Positions 32,456-43,832 of a DNA stretch of 64,000 nt are shown piece after piece. The stretch is from Isochrysis galbana (lineage: Eukaryota; Haptophyta; Isochrysidales; Isochrysidaceae): positions 2,130,000 through 2,193,999 of the forward strand of contig CM030934.1 in the NCBI GenBank assembly GCA_018136815.1, read 5' to 3'. Position numbers and translations under genes: made by a program. A model generated the notes under the pieces. The model saw only the letters and a program-made list of their open reading frames with translations, had not been told where the DNA came from and made no database searches. Numbering within the stretch: the stretch's first letter is position 1; the number at the start of each line of letters is the position of its first letter.

Positions 32456-32880
32456 CCCCTCCCGCTCCCCCCGGGCGTGGCGGTCTATTTTGGGAGAATG
32501 ACACGGTCGCCCACGGGGGGGAATCAGAGAAGTGAATAAGGGGCGCATCACTATAAGAAACGCGGAGCTTCCGCGAAGGGCAATCGCCCGCGATCGGCCG
32601 AAGAATGGCCTGGAGGTAGTGGCTCCGGCTGGGGTTTGCGACCTCCGGCCGAGGCCCGTTAATGGAAGGGCTGGTTGAGGGATGTCGTGTTGTGTCGGTG
32701 TTGGCTCGGATTGTGGATTGTGGATCGGGATCGGCTCTCGCTTAGGAGGTAGGAGGGGGGGGAGGGCGGCTTGCGAGCGCTTTGGCTCCGGCCCGGTGGC
32801 GCTTGGGTCAGCCCCGTTGGCGGCGTGGCTGGGAGAGGTGAGCCGTCGGCGCGTGCTCCATCGCTGAGACGATAACAATA
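32456..32880 (-). mobile_element. LINE 5' end fragment, degenerate
   Basis: The minus strand begins with the LINE head (hairpin-like CTATTGTTATCG, then CAGCGATGGAGCACGCGCC), giving MEHAPTAHLSQP, close to the family A head at 4884. It decays with stops soon after and has no ORF2 part. Confidence 0.5.
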
Positions 32881-33405
32881 GTTTTTGGAAACCAAGGGGC
32901 TTAGTGCAAAGCAAAAGTGAGCAACCTGCTGTGCTGCACCAGTGGACCCTACACAACGTATGTTAGGGCTAGGGCAAGGCAACAAGCAAAACGCAAAACA
33001 AAGAGCTCCAGCAAAATACCTATGTCGCACAACACGGTGTGATGCTATTAGCGTTTGTAGCCCGCTGAATCGCCCCTCCATTTTCAAAGTTGACAACCGA
33101 GTCGTGCGCGACCTCAACTCAGAAAAAAACTTGGAGAAATTAGCATGGTCGTTCCATGACGTTATGCACCTAGGGCCGGGTCCGCGCAAATTGAGTAGAC
33201 GTCGCCAGAAGTACTGAGTAGGAGTGTCTCAATTTTCGATGGTGGCTCGATGACCTGAGCCAATTCGGGGGCGCAATAAGGGACGCGCGGGCGCATCAAT
33301 GAATCGTCACGTGGCAACCAATGTGCGGCTCTTGGCCTGGGCGCGGCTGCTAGCTACTTCCTTGGGTAAGGGTTGGTCCGCCTCGGGGCCTCGTGCCAGC
33401 TAGGC
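32881..33405. other. Intergenic, no gene recognised
   Basis: Downstream flank of the NHL gene (which reads leftward) up to the LINE head; no supported features. Confidence 0.45.
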
Positions 33406-34896
33406 CTAGGCGTTCGGAGCATGCCCGCCGTCGTCAGCGACAACACGCTTCCGAAAGAACTCAAATTGCACGGGGCTCGTTCCTTGCAGCTCGGGCTGCT
33501 CGTGTCAACCCCCTGCCCTCACCCCAACTCCGTTCTTGAGCGCTTACCTGCAGTGGAGCCCCCCACTGCGTCATCAGCTGCACCCTCGTCCCGTCGTGAC
33601 ACACGACGAGTACCTTGCCGTCCGATGGCCGTACCGCCACACCCACTGGCCGGTCGAAATAGCCGGGCGGACACGGCGCGCTCCCTCTTGAGCTCGCAAC
33701 ACTCCGCGAACTTGACCGACTACTCGCACTCGCATTGTCGTCGCCCTCCTCGCCGTAACTAGCGTCCGGGTGTTCGCTCGCCGGCTCGCTTGTGCCGTCG
33801 GACCCGTGCCCTCTGCCACTTCTCCGTTTCGTCTCATCTATATGCATCTCTCCTCCCGGCCATGCGCCACTTTCTTCTGCATCCCGACCAAGGGTAACCC
33901 CGCCATCTGCCGAGCCTGCGGCCGCCGCAGCTGTGGCCGTCTCCGAGCTCGGTGGACTGGGCCGAGGAGCATCCTGAGGGATTGCTGGGCCGACACTGGG
34001 CGCAGGGCCGCCAAAGGTGCGCACGAATCGCCCGTCCACCGTCACCACCTGGATGCGCATGTTGCCCCGATCAGCGACAAAGAGAAGGGACCCATGCGCT
34101 GCGAGGCCAATCGGGAACAAGAATTCGAGCGGGCCTTCACCTGGTTGCACAGTGCGACCAAGCGGGTGTCAGGATGCAGCCATCGCCGGGGAGTGCTCCG
34201 GGCGTGCCAGACGCTGGGCTAAGTTGCACGGAGGGTTCGACGAGTGCGCGCACCCTCTTGGCCGATGCAGTAGAGGAAGCGCAGTGGCGACACCCCGAAA
34301 ACGCTGATCCTGTGGTTGTACGTGTCGGCGACGAAGAGGCGTGACGGCACCGAGGACGACAGCGCGAGGCCCGACGGGCGCGTCAGCTGACCAGGGCCGC
34401 TGCCGAGCGCACCCACGCAGTCGACACATGTGCCGTCCGAGATGCGCAGCTGCTGAACACGCGCATTGTCGCAGTCCACGACGAAGAGGTGGGTGCCATC
34501 AGTTGCCAGGCCCATCGGTCCGTTGAACTCACCTGGCGCCGAGCCACGCCGGCCGATATGACGAGAAGGGGCGCCACCACTGGTTGCGCACTCGGCGGAG
34601 AAGAACTGTAGCCGGTGATTGCAAGTGTCCGTAACGGCAAGTCCACCGTCAGGCAGTCGTACAGCACACTCGGGATCGTCGAGCTCCGCAGGACCGCTGC
34701 CAAAGCAGCCGAGCCGGCCGGCGGGGCGCACGGATGCCCATCGAGAGCGCAGAGTGAGAGCGAGACTGTGCCAGCCACGACTCACGCATGCGATGCGCGC
34801 TAGGCCCAGGAGCCCCGCGTGCTCGCAGACAATCTCGAGTGCGTCAGCACACTCCGCCAACCGCTCGGCCGCGCTCGGCTCTCCCGCTGCAGCCAT
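33406..34896 (-). CDS. F-box-like / NHL-repeat protein
   Basis: Three exons on minus: 34896-34254, 34140-33548, 33495-33406; GT-AG introns; 441 residues. Residues ~10-60 (ALEIVCEHAGLLGLARIACVSRGWHSLA) look like an F-box. NHL beta-propeller repeats follow: GSGPAELDDPECAVRLPDGGLAVTDTCNHRLQFF, APGEFNGPMGLATDGTHLFVVD, GPGQLTRPSGLAL..LFVADTYNHRISVF, GPLEFLFPIGLAAHGSLLFVADRGNMRIQV, FDRPVGVAVRPSDGKVLVV. A ~100-residue acidic/Ser-rich spacer splits the last blades. If the F-box is real, it could be a substrate adaptor of an SCF ubiquitin ligase; that is inference. The frame is open upstream to 35094, but that part is Pro-rich and I treat it as 5' UTR. The last intron is only 52 bases. Confidence 0.75.
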
Positions 34897-35288
34897 CAGC
34901 GAGCCGGCACTGCCGGTCGGCGCAGCGGCTCGCGGGCCAGCCAGGCGGCAGCCGCACGTGATCGTCGAAGATCCCGGCGGTGTGGGCCAAACCGGAGAGG
35001 GGAGGGGGGTTGCGGGAAGGGGGTGGGGGGGGGGGGACCCGCGAGCCTCGACGGGAGCGTGGAGGGGAGGGAGGGGGAGAGGCGCTCTCTTCACAGAAGG
35101 TCGCGTTCCGTCGAAAGAGCGACCATGTGAAAGTCTTTCTTTTTTCCAGATTAATTTTAACTGTAAAGTACGAGTTTAAGAAGTTTGATTTTGAACACAT
35201 GTTTATGTGTCGTGGCGCGGCAAGGACTAGCGCTCACTCAAGACAGGACTCCCTGCCGCGGCAAGCGCAAGCACCATTCTCCCCTATG

Positions 35289-35505
35289 TAGGGCGGTCAA
35301 ACAGTGATTTATAACTACTGGCATGTGGGTGGGGGGCCTAGATGGGAAGTACGTTTTTACCGTTTTTCTTCAAGGACCAAAAACAGGCCGTTTTTGCCGT
35401 TTTTCAAACCCCCTCCGTTTTTGCCTCCGTTTTTGGATGGTTCCGCGGGGCACGCCGCGCGCGTGAGCGTGGCTACGAGCACGTGGCGGCGGGAGGGAGG
35501 GAAGG

Positions 35506-35598
<93 letters not shown>

Positions 35599-36032
35599 AA
35601 TGCATCATGCATCATCTATCAAATGAGCAATTTCTGAACGGTTTCCACACTGGGACTTAAAGCCTCGTCACCAACCCAATCATCTATCTTCTTGGTCACT
35701 GTCATCATCGCTATCCCATTTGACGACATCCGGAGACCATGCAGCACTTTGCATGCGCATTTGCACATGCATGGATTCATGCGAGAAGACCAACTTGTCC
35801 GCCACTTCATGGGACATACGTGACCGAGCTTGAGAATGAATCTGGCCGCATACACCGACCAATTGCGTTCAGCTGCCGACGCAGCAGTTGGTTGCAGCAA
35901 GACTTGTTGTGCGATGCTCGCAAGCATAGGAACATGCTTACCGTACATGGTCCACCATTGAGATGGTTCCATAGCTTTTGCATTTTCGATTGCCGACGGT
36001 CGAGTGAACGCGCCATTGCCATTTTGGAACAT
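35289..36032 (-). mobile_element. hAT transposase C-terminal fragment with its terminal repeat
   Basis: Minus-strand frame 36032-35619 encodes a hAT dimerisation region: AMEPSQWWTMYGKHVPMLASIAQQVLLQ, then TAASAAERNWSVYA. That is the WW-YG-P-LA-A-Q-SSA-ERNWS pattern of the Dimer_Tnp_hAT domain. About 330 bases past its stop lies the terminal motif TAGGGCGGTCAAACAG at 35289, the same end as the non-autonomous elements here. This ties that motif to hAT. A (GA)n microsatellite (35507-35597) sits between. The N-terminal and catalytic parts are missing. Confidence 0.75.
35507..35597. repeat. (GA)n microsatellite
   Basis: About 90 bases of uninterrupted GA. Confidence 0.98.
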
Positions 36033-36049
36033 ACGGAGTTACGCCATAG

Positions 36050-36870
36050 GAATAGGTAGGTAGGGTCAATACCTATGTACCTCCATATCCATAGTACACA
36101 GATAGTCACCTTATTGTAGGTGTGCCAGACCAATCACCATAGGTACTACGAATGATGTTGAATGCTGAATTTTGTGCCGCGGCGCGCGCGCGCACGCACG
36201 TGCGCATCGTCACCCACGCCCCGACTATATACCTACCGCGGTACTACCGCGCATGCTCTTATGCTCTGCTTATAGTAATTATAGTGATGTTAGCGGGTAA
36301 GAGAGCAGCCTCTCTCTATTTCTCTATCCAAAAAAGTGGGTGTGAGCGGAGCGGGAGAGAGGGGGGGGCGGGGGGGGGCAGGGGGGGGGGGGGGGGGAGG
36401 GGGGGGGAGGGGGGGGGGGAGGGAGGGAGGGAGGGAGGGAGGGAGGGAGGGAGGGAGGGAGGGAGGGAGAGAGAGAGAGAAAGATCACTTCAATATTTAT
36501 TTACATACATGCATACGTGTATAGTGCTGACTACATTATTGTATGAACTGTTTGTTCTGCCGTGGCAAAGTGAGCAGCAGCCTCGGCATAGGCTGCAGGG
36601 TACGGTTTTACTTCGATGTTTGGGTCTTTGTGAGGTCTTACATACCTGCACCAACTACGCACTACGCAGCCTACAGGCTACGGAATACCTACGGTCATAT
36701 TGGAGTACCTACGCTCATATATTACGCAGGCTTCTACGGCCATCGAGGTGGCCCGAGCCTCCGTAGTACCTATGGCGCATTTCCGTAGTATTATGCATAG
36801 TACTATGCATAGGTCAACGCGCCCGAAAACCCCGTAGGTAGTAGGTACCTACGGGACATCTTAGATGTGC
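36050..36870. repeat. Palindrome-motif island (TAGGTACCTACGG type) with G-rich microsatellite
   Basis: Dense copies of GTACCTA/TAGGTAC/CTACGG words (near 36055, 36072, 36640-36790), ending with the near-palindrome GTAGGTAGTAGGTACCTAC at ~36835. Also ATGCATAGTACTATGCAT at ~36793. A poly-G and (GGGA)n tract fills 36358-36470. Confidence 0.5.
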
Positions 36871-37245
36871 GTATGTGTAAGTGCGTTGCCGTATGCCTAG
36901 GTCTCATTTTTCGATTATGTGTCTTTCTCTACGTCGTCCGCACAATTCAAGTCTCCCCCCCGAAATCTTGAGCCTGCCTCATCCTAGGGTGTGCAAGTTA
37001 ACGGCCACACACCAAAAGCAGACCAATACACTTGTTACAACTTGTTGAGGGAGGTGTTCACGTAGTTCATAGTTCTAGGTGGGAGCGGCGCAACACTGGG
37101 TCCTGATGGGTAGTTTATGGAGATCGGTCCGTGAACGAGTTTTCATGCTGACATCCTACGACCCCTACAAGTATGTATAGATAGCAACCTGTTACTGTGC
37201 TAGCACATTTACGACGCACACACTCACTCAAGCTACAGGCGCAAA
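36871..37245. other. Intergenic, no gene recognised
   Basis: 3' flank of the coiled-coil gene; nothing supported. Confidence 0.45.
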
Positions 37246-38549
37246 CTAAGCAGTCTTTCCCGACAGCCCTCGCTCAATGTCAACGAGGCCCTCGAGAGCC
37301 GTCGCAATGCGATGGAGGGCCTCTGCGATAGCAATAGAGGGCCCTCCATTCGCTGGTGCGCTCGAGGCGGCTGAGGCACTTGACGAGCCACTTCGTGGTT
37401 CGAGACTGGCGGACTCCAACTCAATGCTAGGCACGGACCGAAGAGGCCTGCCCCTGACCTGCCCGGGAACATTCGTCGATAACGCCCGGCCCGGCCGCAT
37501 CTTGCACGACGATCCACCATGTCGCAACAGCAACGCGCTCGCGCTCAACGGTGTGCTCAGCGGCGTGAGGGGGGTTGGTGCTTGCGTGGGGCGCAGATCG
37601 AGCGAGGCCAGCGGATTGAACGTGCCCCCCGAAATCGCGTCGTCGTCGTTGATCGAGAAGGGTGTGACCGTCTTGGCGCGCATGTACTGCTTGCTGTGGT
37701 CGAAAATTGGAGTGGTCGACCTAGGAAGCAGAGAGAGAGAGAGAGTCAAGAGGGGGCACACCCATCAGCGAGTGAGCGAGACGGGCTACGGCAGCTACGG
37801 CTATTGTAGCGGGCGAAAGGGGAAAGGGAAGGAAGCAAGGGGCCGGAGCAAGGGGCCGCACACCACACGTCTCACCTGACAAGATGCTGCACAGCAGCAT
37901 CTGCTTCTTCGACGGGAGTGCCTGTTGTTGCCCGCTTCGCGCGATATTGACAAAGGAGCACATAAACACGGTGCTCCTTTTCAAATCGACGCTTCAACGC
38001 CTGCCACGAGGCTCGAGAGTCCGAGGCGGGGAGTTTGCCCTCGCCCACCCGCGCCTCGTAGAGCTCGTAGATGACCTGCCACACCGTGTCGTTCTTGTTC
38101 GTCGAGCCATCCATCTCGCGCTGCATCTCGTAGTAGAGTTGCACCAGAGCCACCGAGCCCTGGTCCGACATCGCGCGCTCCGCGTCCGCCTCCATCTCCT
38201 TCTGCGCCGCCGCAACGCGCTCCAGCTCCTCCTTCTCCTCCTGCTTCTGCTCCTCAATCTCGATCTGCTCGTCTAGGGCGGCCACCCTCATCTCCTCCTC
38301 CTTCAGCTTCGCGCGCGCCTTCTCCACCTCCTCCTGTCTGGCTGCCTTGTTGACCGCGGTGCCCAGCTTGGCCTTGCAGTCGACCACGCGCTTGCGCCCC
38401 TTGCTGAGCTGCACGAGGCGCTTCTCGCGCTTCTCGCGCAACGCGTTGAGCTTGGTGCTCCTATGCCGCCGTCCCGTGGGCGCCTCGCCTTCACCAGCTG
38501 GCTCCAGCTGGCTCAGCAGCTCGTCCGCGGGCAGGGCCTCGTCCGCCAT
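37246..38549 (-). CDS. Coiled-coil protein of unknown function
   Basis: Two exons on minus: 38549-37876 and 37720-37246, joined by a GT-AG intron; 382 residues. Exon 1 encodes a long charged helix (~30-125, Lys/Glu/Arg-rich, e.g. EEKEELERVAAAQKEME), then a compact part with VALVQLYYEMQREMD, TVWQVIYELYEARVGEGKLP and WQALKRRFEKEHRVYVLL. Exon 2 is Ser/Pro-rich with SIAIAEALHRIATALEGL near the end. The middle segment could be a small DNA-binding or interaction fold, but I do not recognise a family. High coding quality and a consistent splice frame support a real gene. Confidence 0.7.
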
Positions 38550-38769
38550 CGCTGGCGGGTAGCCAAAAGTTCAATAGCGAGGCGGCCCGAAAACCAGCAG
38601 CGCGATTTCCGCCGTTCCGGGAGATTTTAACTAAAAACTTGGGCTGCGAGCTTTTTTTAACTAAAAAATCTTGTCTTGCAAAGGGGGTAAGGACCCCTGC
38701 GAACAAGAGAACTCGCGTAGACTGGGCCTTGTACAGATATACGAGATAAGACGGCAAAACCAAAAAGAA

Positions 38770-38841
38770 TTTCCCGGCCGGGAATTGAACCCGGGTCTCC
38801 TGCGTGACAGGCAGGGATACTCACCACTATACTACCGAGAA
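38770..38841 (-). tRNA. tRNA-Asp (GTC), copy 1
   Basis: 72 bases: acceptor stem TTCTCGG/CCGGGAA, anticodon loop CCTGTCACG (anticodon GTC), T-arm GGTTCAATTCC, discriminator A. No intron. A TTTTT run follows on the sense strand, the expected Pol III stop. Identical to the copy at 43172-43243. Confidence 0.97.
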
Positions 38842-41104
38842 GGGTAACATGCTCATACCCTCAAAAAGTAAGCTATATACATAAAATATTAGCTTCAACA
38901 GCAGAATACATTCGCATGGGACAGTCAGCCTGCAGCAGAGACGTCGTGCCGTCATCACCTTACACTGCTGATGAGCTTGGGACAGCCGCAACTATCATTG
39001 AATCTATATGACAATATAGGGTCAGGATCATAGGACCCGGATGGGACGTCAGGCTTTTATATATCTGACGGATCGAGCATGACCACGGGCTCGATATGCG
39101 ATGATTCGGAAGGGAGACGATCGGCGGAAGGCGCGGCGAAGGAGGCCGGGAGTGATGGAATGACGGGCTGGACCACCTCCTCAGCAGAGGAAGGCGGGGG
39201 GACGGGCTTGGGCGAGGGCGAGCGCGACGACGGAGCGGACATGGCTGGGCGGATCGGGATGGATAGGCTAGGGCTGAGGGATTGGTGAGGTTTGGTGTTG
39301 AGGTAGTGTTGAGAACGAGGGACGAGAACGGGAACGAGAACGAGAACGAGAGCGACGAACGAAGAACGACAGACGACAGACAGCTAGGGGCCGATGGACC
39401 GACGAGATGACACTACACTCACGTCAACACTCTCCACACTAACGTATCCTTGTCACGGAACGCACAGGAACCTGCTGACAGATCGAACAAGGAAGAGAAT
39501 GCCAACAAGAGAGCGACGGGGCGACGGACGATCCGACGGGGGCGACAGTTACGCACAGGAATAAGGAGGGAATCTTTCGAAAACCCTTAAGTGATTTGAT
39601 GAAGACCGAAGTAAAATAGCGCCACGGTATAATCCAACGGCCAACACCTGAGAGGGAATCAGGGTCACACAAGGGGGCGGTTCCTTGCACCGGCGATACC
39701 TGAACGCGCGACTTAGCCTAAAAACGCGAGGAGCACGCAAGGAGGTAAACCCGGTGAGGGGCAAGCAGGCGACAAGGGAGGCGACAAAGGAGGCGAGGGC
39801 AACAAGGGCGAATGGGCGAATGTAGGATCCTGCGACGGTGACTAGTGACTAGCCTGCAAGGAGGGGACATAGAAACGCAGACAACTTCTAAAACAAAAAG
39901 GTCGATCGCGGATGCGACACCCCCTTGCTAGAATTCGAGCGTCCACGCGAGGGAAACAACGAAAGGGAAAGATAAAAACAGAACAAGGTGAGTGGGCGGA
40001 GGCAAACGGAAGAAAGCGAGAAGGAGCGAGAAACGACGAGAAGCAACGAGAATATCGACAAGAATATCAACGAGGAAGGAGACAGGATTTTGACCACACC
40101 CGTCCGGACGAGAAGGTGTAGAATCGGCGGCCGGCGCGGCAGACCGCAGGACTCAACGTAGTGACCCACCCGCTTCTCTCTTTTTTACGAGAGTTTTACC
40201 TGGGTGTTGGGCAGTGTGGTCAGATCCACCCAGTCACAACGCGGCCTTTCCTGTGCTCTTCGTCGAGGTATCTGTCGGCGGTTACCTTTTTGAAACACGG
40301 ACGTGGACGATAACATCACGCACGGCCCCCAAGGGAGATCGATCCTGCCAAGCGCTCTGTTGGGGAGGCCAGTGTGAGCGCGAAGAGTACTGCTGCGGGG
40401 CATGTGGCCTCCCTGAGAGGGCAGCTCGGGGCTAGACAGACGCGCTTTGGTCAAATGGATCCTCGCACGCCGCGAAATGCGCCGCGCGCGCACGCCGAGG
40501 GCCTCCCTGGCTCCTTGGGGGTATGGCTCCTTTCGGCGCTCGCGCGTGCCCATGATGCGTGCTGCATTAGAGAGGGTGCAACCTCAGGTTTGGTTGTTTT
40601 TTCCGCAAGTGCCCCCCATGTGGACGGTATAAGTTCTACTTAAAGGACCCCCTTATTATAGTACAAACGGGATCTCCGCGGCATTTGCGCCGATGGTCGG
40701 GCGGCGGAGGTGTCCAGGCACTGCCCGGTGCCCGGCGGGAACGTCGACACCGCCAGGCAAAAAAATGGGATTTTTCTCACGTCGGCGCGCGCGCGCGCGA
40801 AAGAATTGGAAGTTGAGACTCGGAGGGTCTTCTAGTTAGAGCATATGCAGGCCATCCATGCATTTTTTTGGCCAGAAGAAAGCGATCCTGAGAACCCGAT
40901 TTTTACCGTCCCCACCTCTAATGACTAATGATTACTAATGAGTCGGACGACGGAAACGAAAACACGGAGAGCGAACGGAAGAGCGGCGCCAATCGAGGAA
41001 AGGCCCAAACTTGCAGCCCACTTGTAGAGAGGGCCCAAACTTCTGACGAGCTCGAGCATCCACCCAAACTTGCAGAAAAATTTGTAAAAGTTTTTTCCCA
41101 TCCC
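38842..41104. other. 2.2 kb intergenic, no gene recognised
   Basis: Contains short repeats of AACGAGAACGAG type (39300-39380), a GCGCGCGCGCG patch near 40785 and several short minus-strand frames (39057-39242, 39888-40169, 40185-40553). None matches a family I know. An AC-rich purine-biased 5'-leader-like stretch spans 39300-40100. Confidence 0.4.
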
Positions 41105-41454
41105 TACCCACGACCCCACCCCTCCTCGGTCCTCGGGATATCTAGGTATCTTGGCATGGAGGTACATACTAACGGACTTCTACAACGTCCACTACGGAAA
41201 CGCGGGAGCCAGATCGGCGAAAGCCATTCTAAAAGCCGTTCTCTCGAGATGCCACATGCTAGTCAAGGCGAAGGCGAAGGTAGGCTTCTTCCAACGCCTG
41301 AAGACCCAGAGAGAAAGAGTAGGGCTGCACGCCCCGAGCAACAAACATTTGCGCAAGATGATCACTCCCTTATACACCGTCGACAAAGACTTCAACTTGG
41401 AGATTTCGGACGCCCTGATGCAAGCGGCGACCGAGCTGGGCATCCGGCACATAA
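41105..41454 (+). mobile_element. LINE family A, ORF2 C-terminus (upstream of a nested insert)
   Basis: Encodes HPSS, GILAWRYILTDFYNVHYGN, KVGFFQRLKTQRERVGLHAPSNKH, PLYTVDKDFNLE and ELGIRHI, the last ~100 residues of ORF2. It is interrupted at its penultimate codons by a 760-bp insert and resumes at 42215. Confidence 0.82.
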
Positions 41455-42214
41455 AAAAAAACCCTTTTAATATTCTTACCGCACTCGCGGCGAATGGAAC
41501 CACTACCCACTACAAGTAGCACGTAGCATATTCTCTACACCCCCATTCCCCGGCCCTTCTCCCCCCGCCATCAGGCGGCTCCCCCCGTACACTACTAGGG
41601 GGATTGGGGTGGAGGGCTTAGATATGGTCCGGTGGCCCGCGCCCCCCCCCGGTGATCTTTCCCCCCCTTCCTCCTGTGTCTCCGAGTGGGCGGCCGACTC
41701 TGTCTCGTCTTATCCTGTAAACAAGCGCGAGATTTACCGATTTTCCCGGTGGGCGGAGCTCTCGCTCGCGCCCACCCCCTTCTCCGCGCTCTCTCTCCCC
41801 TCTCCTGCGGCACGCGCGATGGCGCGCCTGCGGCAGACCTCCAGCTGCCCTCTGGCGGCCCCTGGAGGCTCCTGGAGGCCAACTCAGGGGGCAGAGGAGG
41901 CTGGGGCTGGGCCCTGGCCTCCCCTGCCTCTCCCTCGCTGGCGCTCCCGAGCCTCTGGGACCCCCACGCTGCACCTGTCTGCCTGTCGACCAGGGGGGGA
42001 GGGGGGGTTGGAGCATTGGGCTGGTCACGAGGGGCCAGGATGGGCGAATGGGGCGAGCCTGTGGGGAAGGAAGTGGGTCAGTAGGGCAGTGGCCTCCTGG
42101 CAAGCCATCAGGCATGCCAGGAGGATGGGTGGTTCCTCCCCCATGGCAGGGGAGGAGTGGAGAGAGGGGGGGGCTCGTGCCCCCCCATGGGTCAACCAAG
42201 TATGAACTTAGTTC
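41455..42214 (-). mobile_element. SINE-like retroelement, copy 2, with 17-bp target duplication
   Basis: Flanked by the perfect direct repeat GGGCATCCGGCACATAA (41438-41454 and 42215-42231), part of the LINE ORF2 end. Read on minus, it starts GAACTAAGTTCATACTTGG, with a hairpin like those of the LINE heads, and ends in a T-run. No coding frame. The body matches 6690-7290. Confidence 0.75.
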
Positions 42215-42505
42215 GGGCATCCGGCACATAACATAACTCACTCGGGCGAGGACGAAGATTCCTACTGATTGACCGCCCCCGGTGGGCGGGACGTACACCC
42301 AGATCCCTCACTCTTACCCCCTCTGTCTCACGCCCCCGGCCGAAGCAGCGCGCGCGGCCCCCCCTCCCCCGGTCTTCCAGAGAAGGAATCGGGGGGAGGG
42401 GAAGGGGATGGTGGGGTAGGATAGGGATAGGGAGGGTAGTTAGGAGTAGCACCAGCAATCTGCCTCACGCCGTGCAAGTAGCGGCTAGATTTTTAAGATT
42501 TTTTT
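42215..42505 (+). mobile_element. LINE family A end: ORF2 stop, 3' UTR and T-rich tail
   Basis: Resumes GIRHIT and stop (~42236), then the family A 3' UTR: GCCGAAGCAGC, GTAGTTAGGAGTAGCACCAGC, GCCGTGCAAGTAGCGG, TTTTTAAGATTTTTTT. Confidence 0.8.
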
Positions 42506-42519
42506 CTGTCAGTATTTGT

Positions 42520-42731
42520 ATTTGTATTTGGATTTTTGGTGTTTGGTTACGTTTTGTTGTGGGAGCCCAAGGCGGGAGTCTGGGTCCTAATGGGTCCCGG
42601 ATATGTGCGTAGTGGGTGTATTGGGAAGTTTCTACTGAAAAAGAAAAAAATCCTCAAATTTCCTCAACCTTAACCTCAACTTTGAGATTGTCATTTTTTA
42701 CCCCTAATAAAAACCCTGTTCGACCGCCCTA
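42520..42731 (-). mobile_element. hAT-like element end
   Basis: Read on minus from 42731: TAGGGCGGTCGAACAGGG, then TCAAAGTTGAGG and, further in, CGCACATATCCGGGACCCA. This parallels the end at 2861. The inner limit is uncertain; it directly follows the LINE tail. Confidence 0.55.
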
Positions 42732-43171
42732 CCATCTAACATCATATTCATATTGTGTCATTGTCTCGGCATGCCCCCTGTGACCCCCTTCGCATTTTCA
42801 TTTTCACCTATTTTCATCATGAAACCTGCCTAGCAGATCATCATGCACATGTATGTGCGTATGTGGGCGATCGCATTGTGTCCTTGTGCCTCGGCATGTC
42901 CCCTGTGACCCCCCGGCGGCTCATCGCTCATCCCCCGCGGGTGACGGGTGAAGCCACCCTTTTAAAAACTGAAGAAACCGGCGTGGCGAAGCACCTGCTT
43001 CGTTGCTCGGACAGCAAGGAGTTAAACGTTGCTTGGCAAGTGCTTGGGTGGAATGCAATCAATGGGGCAAGTAATAAACCTGGCAGAAGCGGCAAGGGAA
43101 CGAGGAGGAGGAGGCCTGTGAAGTGAGAGCAAGAGTGAGAGCAAGAACGAGAGGCAAAACCTCAAAAAAAA
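42732..43171. other. Intergenic, no gene recognised
   Basis: TCGGCATG(T/C)CCCCTGTGACCCC occurs twice (~42768 and ~42892). A plus-strand frame (42755-43126) looks non-coding. Confidence 0.4.
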
Positions 43172-43243
43172 TTTCCCGGCCGGGAATTGAACCCGGGTCT
43201 CCTGCGTGACAGGCAGGGATACTCACCACTATACTACCGAGAA
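43172..43243 (-). tRNA. tRNA-Asp (GTC), copy 2
   Basis: Identical over all 72 bases to the gene at 38770-38841 and in the same orientation, again followed by a T-run on the sense strand. Flanks differ. Confidence 0.97.
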
Positions 43244-43832
43244 GCATCCATAAAGATGTGATATAACGACGACATGGGAAAATAAATATATATACACAAT
43301 CAATATGATTGGGACGGCCAGCAAACTGCAGAAACCAAGGATGTGTCCCTTTAGCTCGCGAGTTTACACGGGTTGAAAGCTCATGGAGACATCAGGATCT
43401 CATATGAGTTTGCAAGCACATAAATAAAAAAAATCGCCTCCCCGTGCTGTAGTCTGTTGTGTGTTGTGTGCTGTGTGCTGTCCTAGGTGTGCTGTGTGCT
43501 GTGTGCTCTGTGCGTGCGGCCTGACGATTGTGTCTGAGCGAAAGTCAGAACGAGTCGCGAAGGCGCACCGGCGGCTAGCGCGGCGCACGATTCATCCGGG
43601 GAGCCCGGAACGGGGTCATTGGGAGAACGTGGAAAGCCAACGACGGGCATTTGGAATGGACGGGGGAAAGGGGCACGAAACGCGCCGGAGCCTTAAACTT
43701 AAATATCCATTTCACGGGGGCATTTGTCAAAAAAACCAATCTGAGGTTGCAGCCTCTCAACCTAGGAGCGCGAGCGGCAATCGGGTAGAAATGTAGCAGA
43801 TGTGTAGTCCGGGTAGGACGTAGCAACCTTGT
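43244..43832. other. Intergenic, no gene recognised
   Basis: A GTGTGCTGTGTGCTGT-type short repeat lies at 43448-43515. No gene supported. Confidence 0.4.

Noticed and set aside
40185-40553. 122-codon minus-strand frame
   Set aside because: Moderately long but with no recognisable family, no splice partner and no supporting context.
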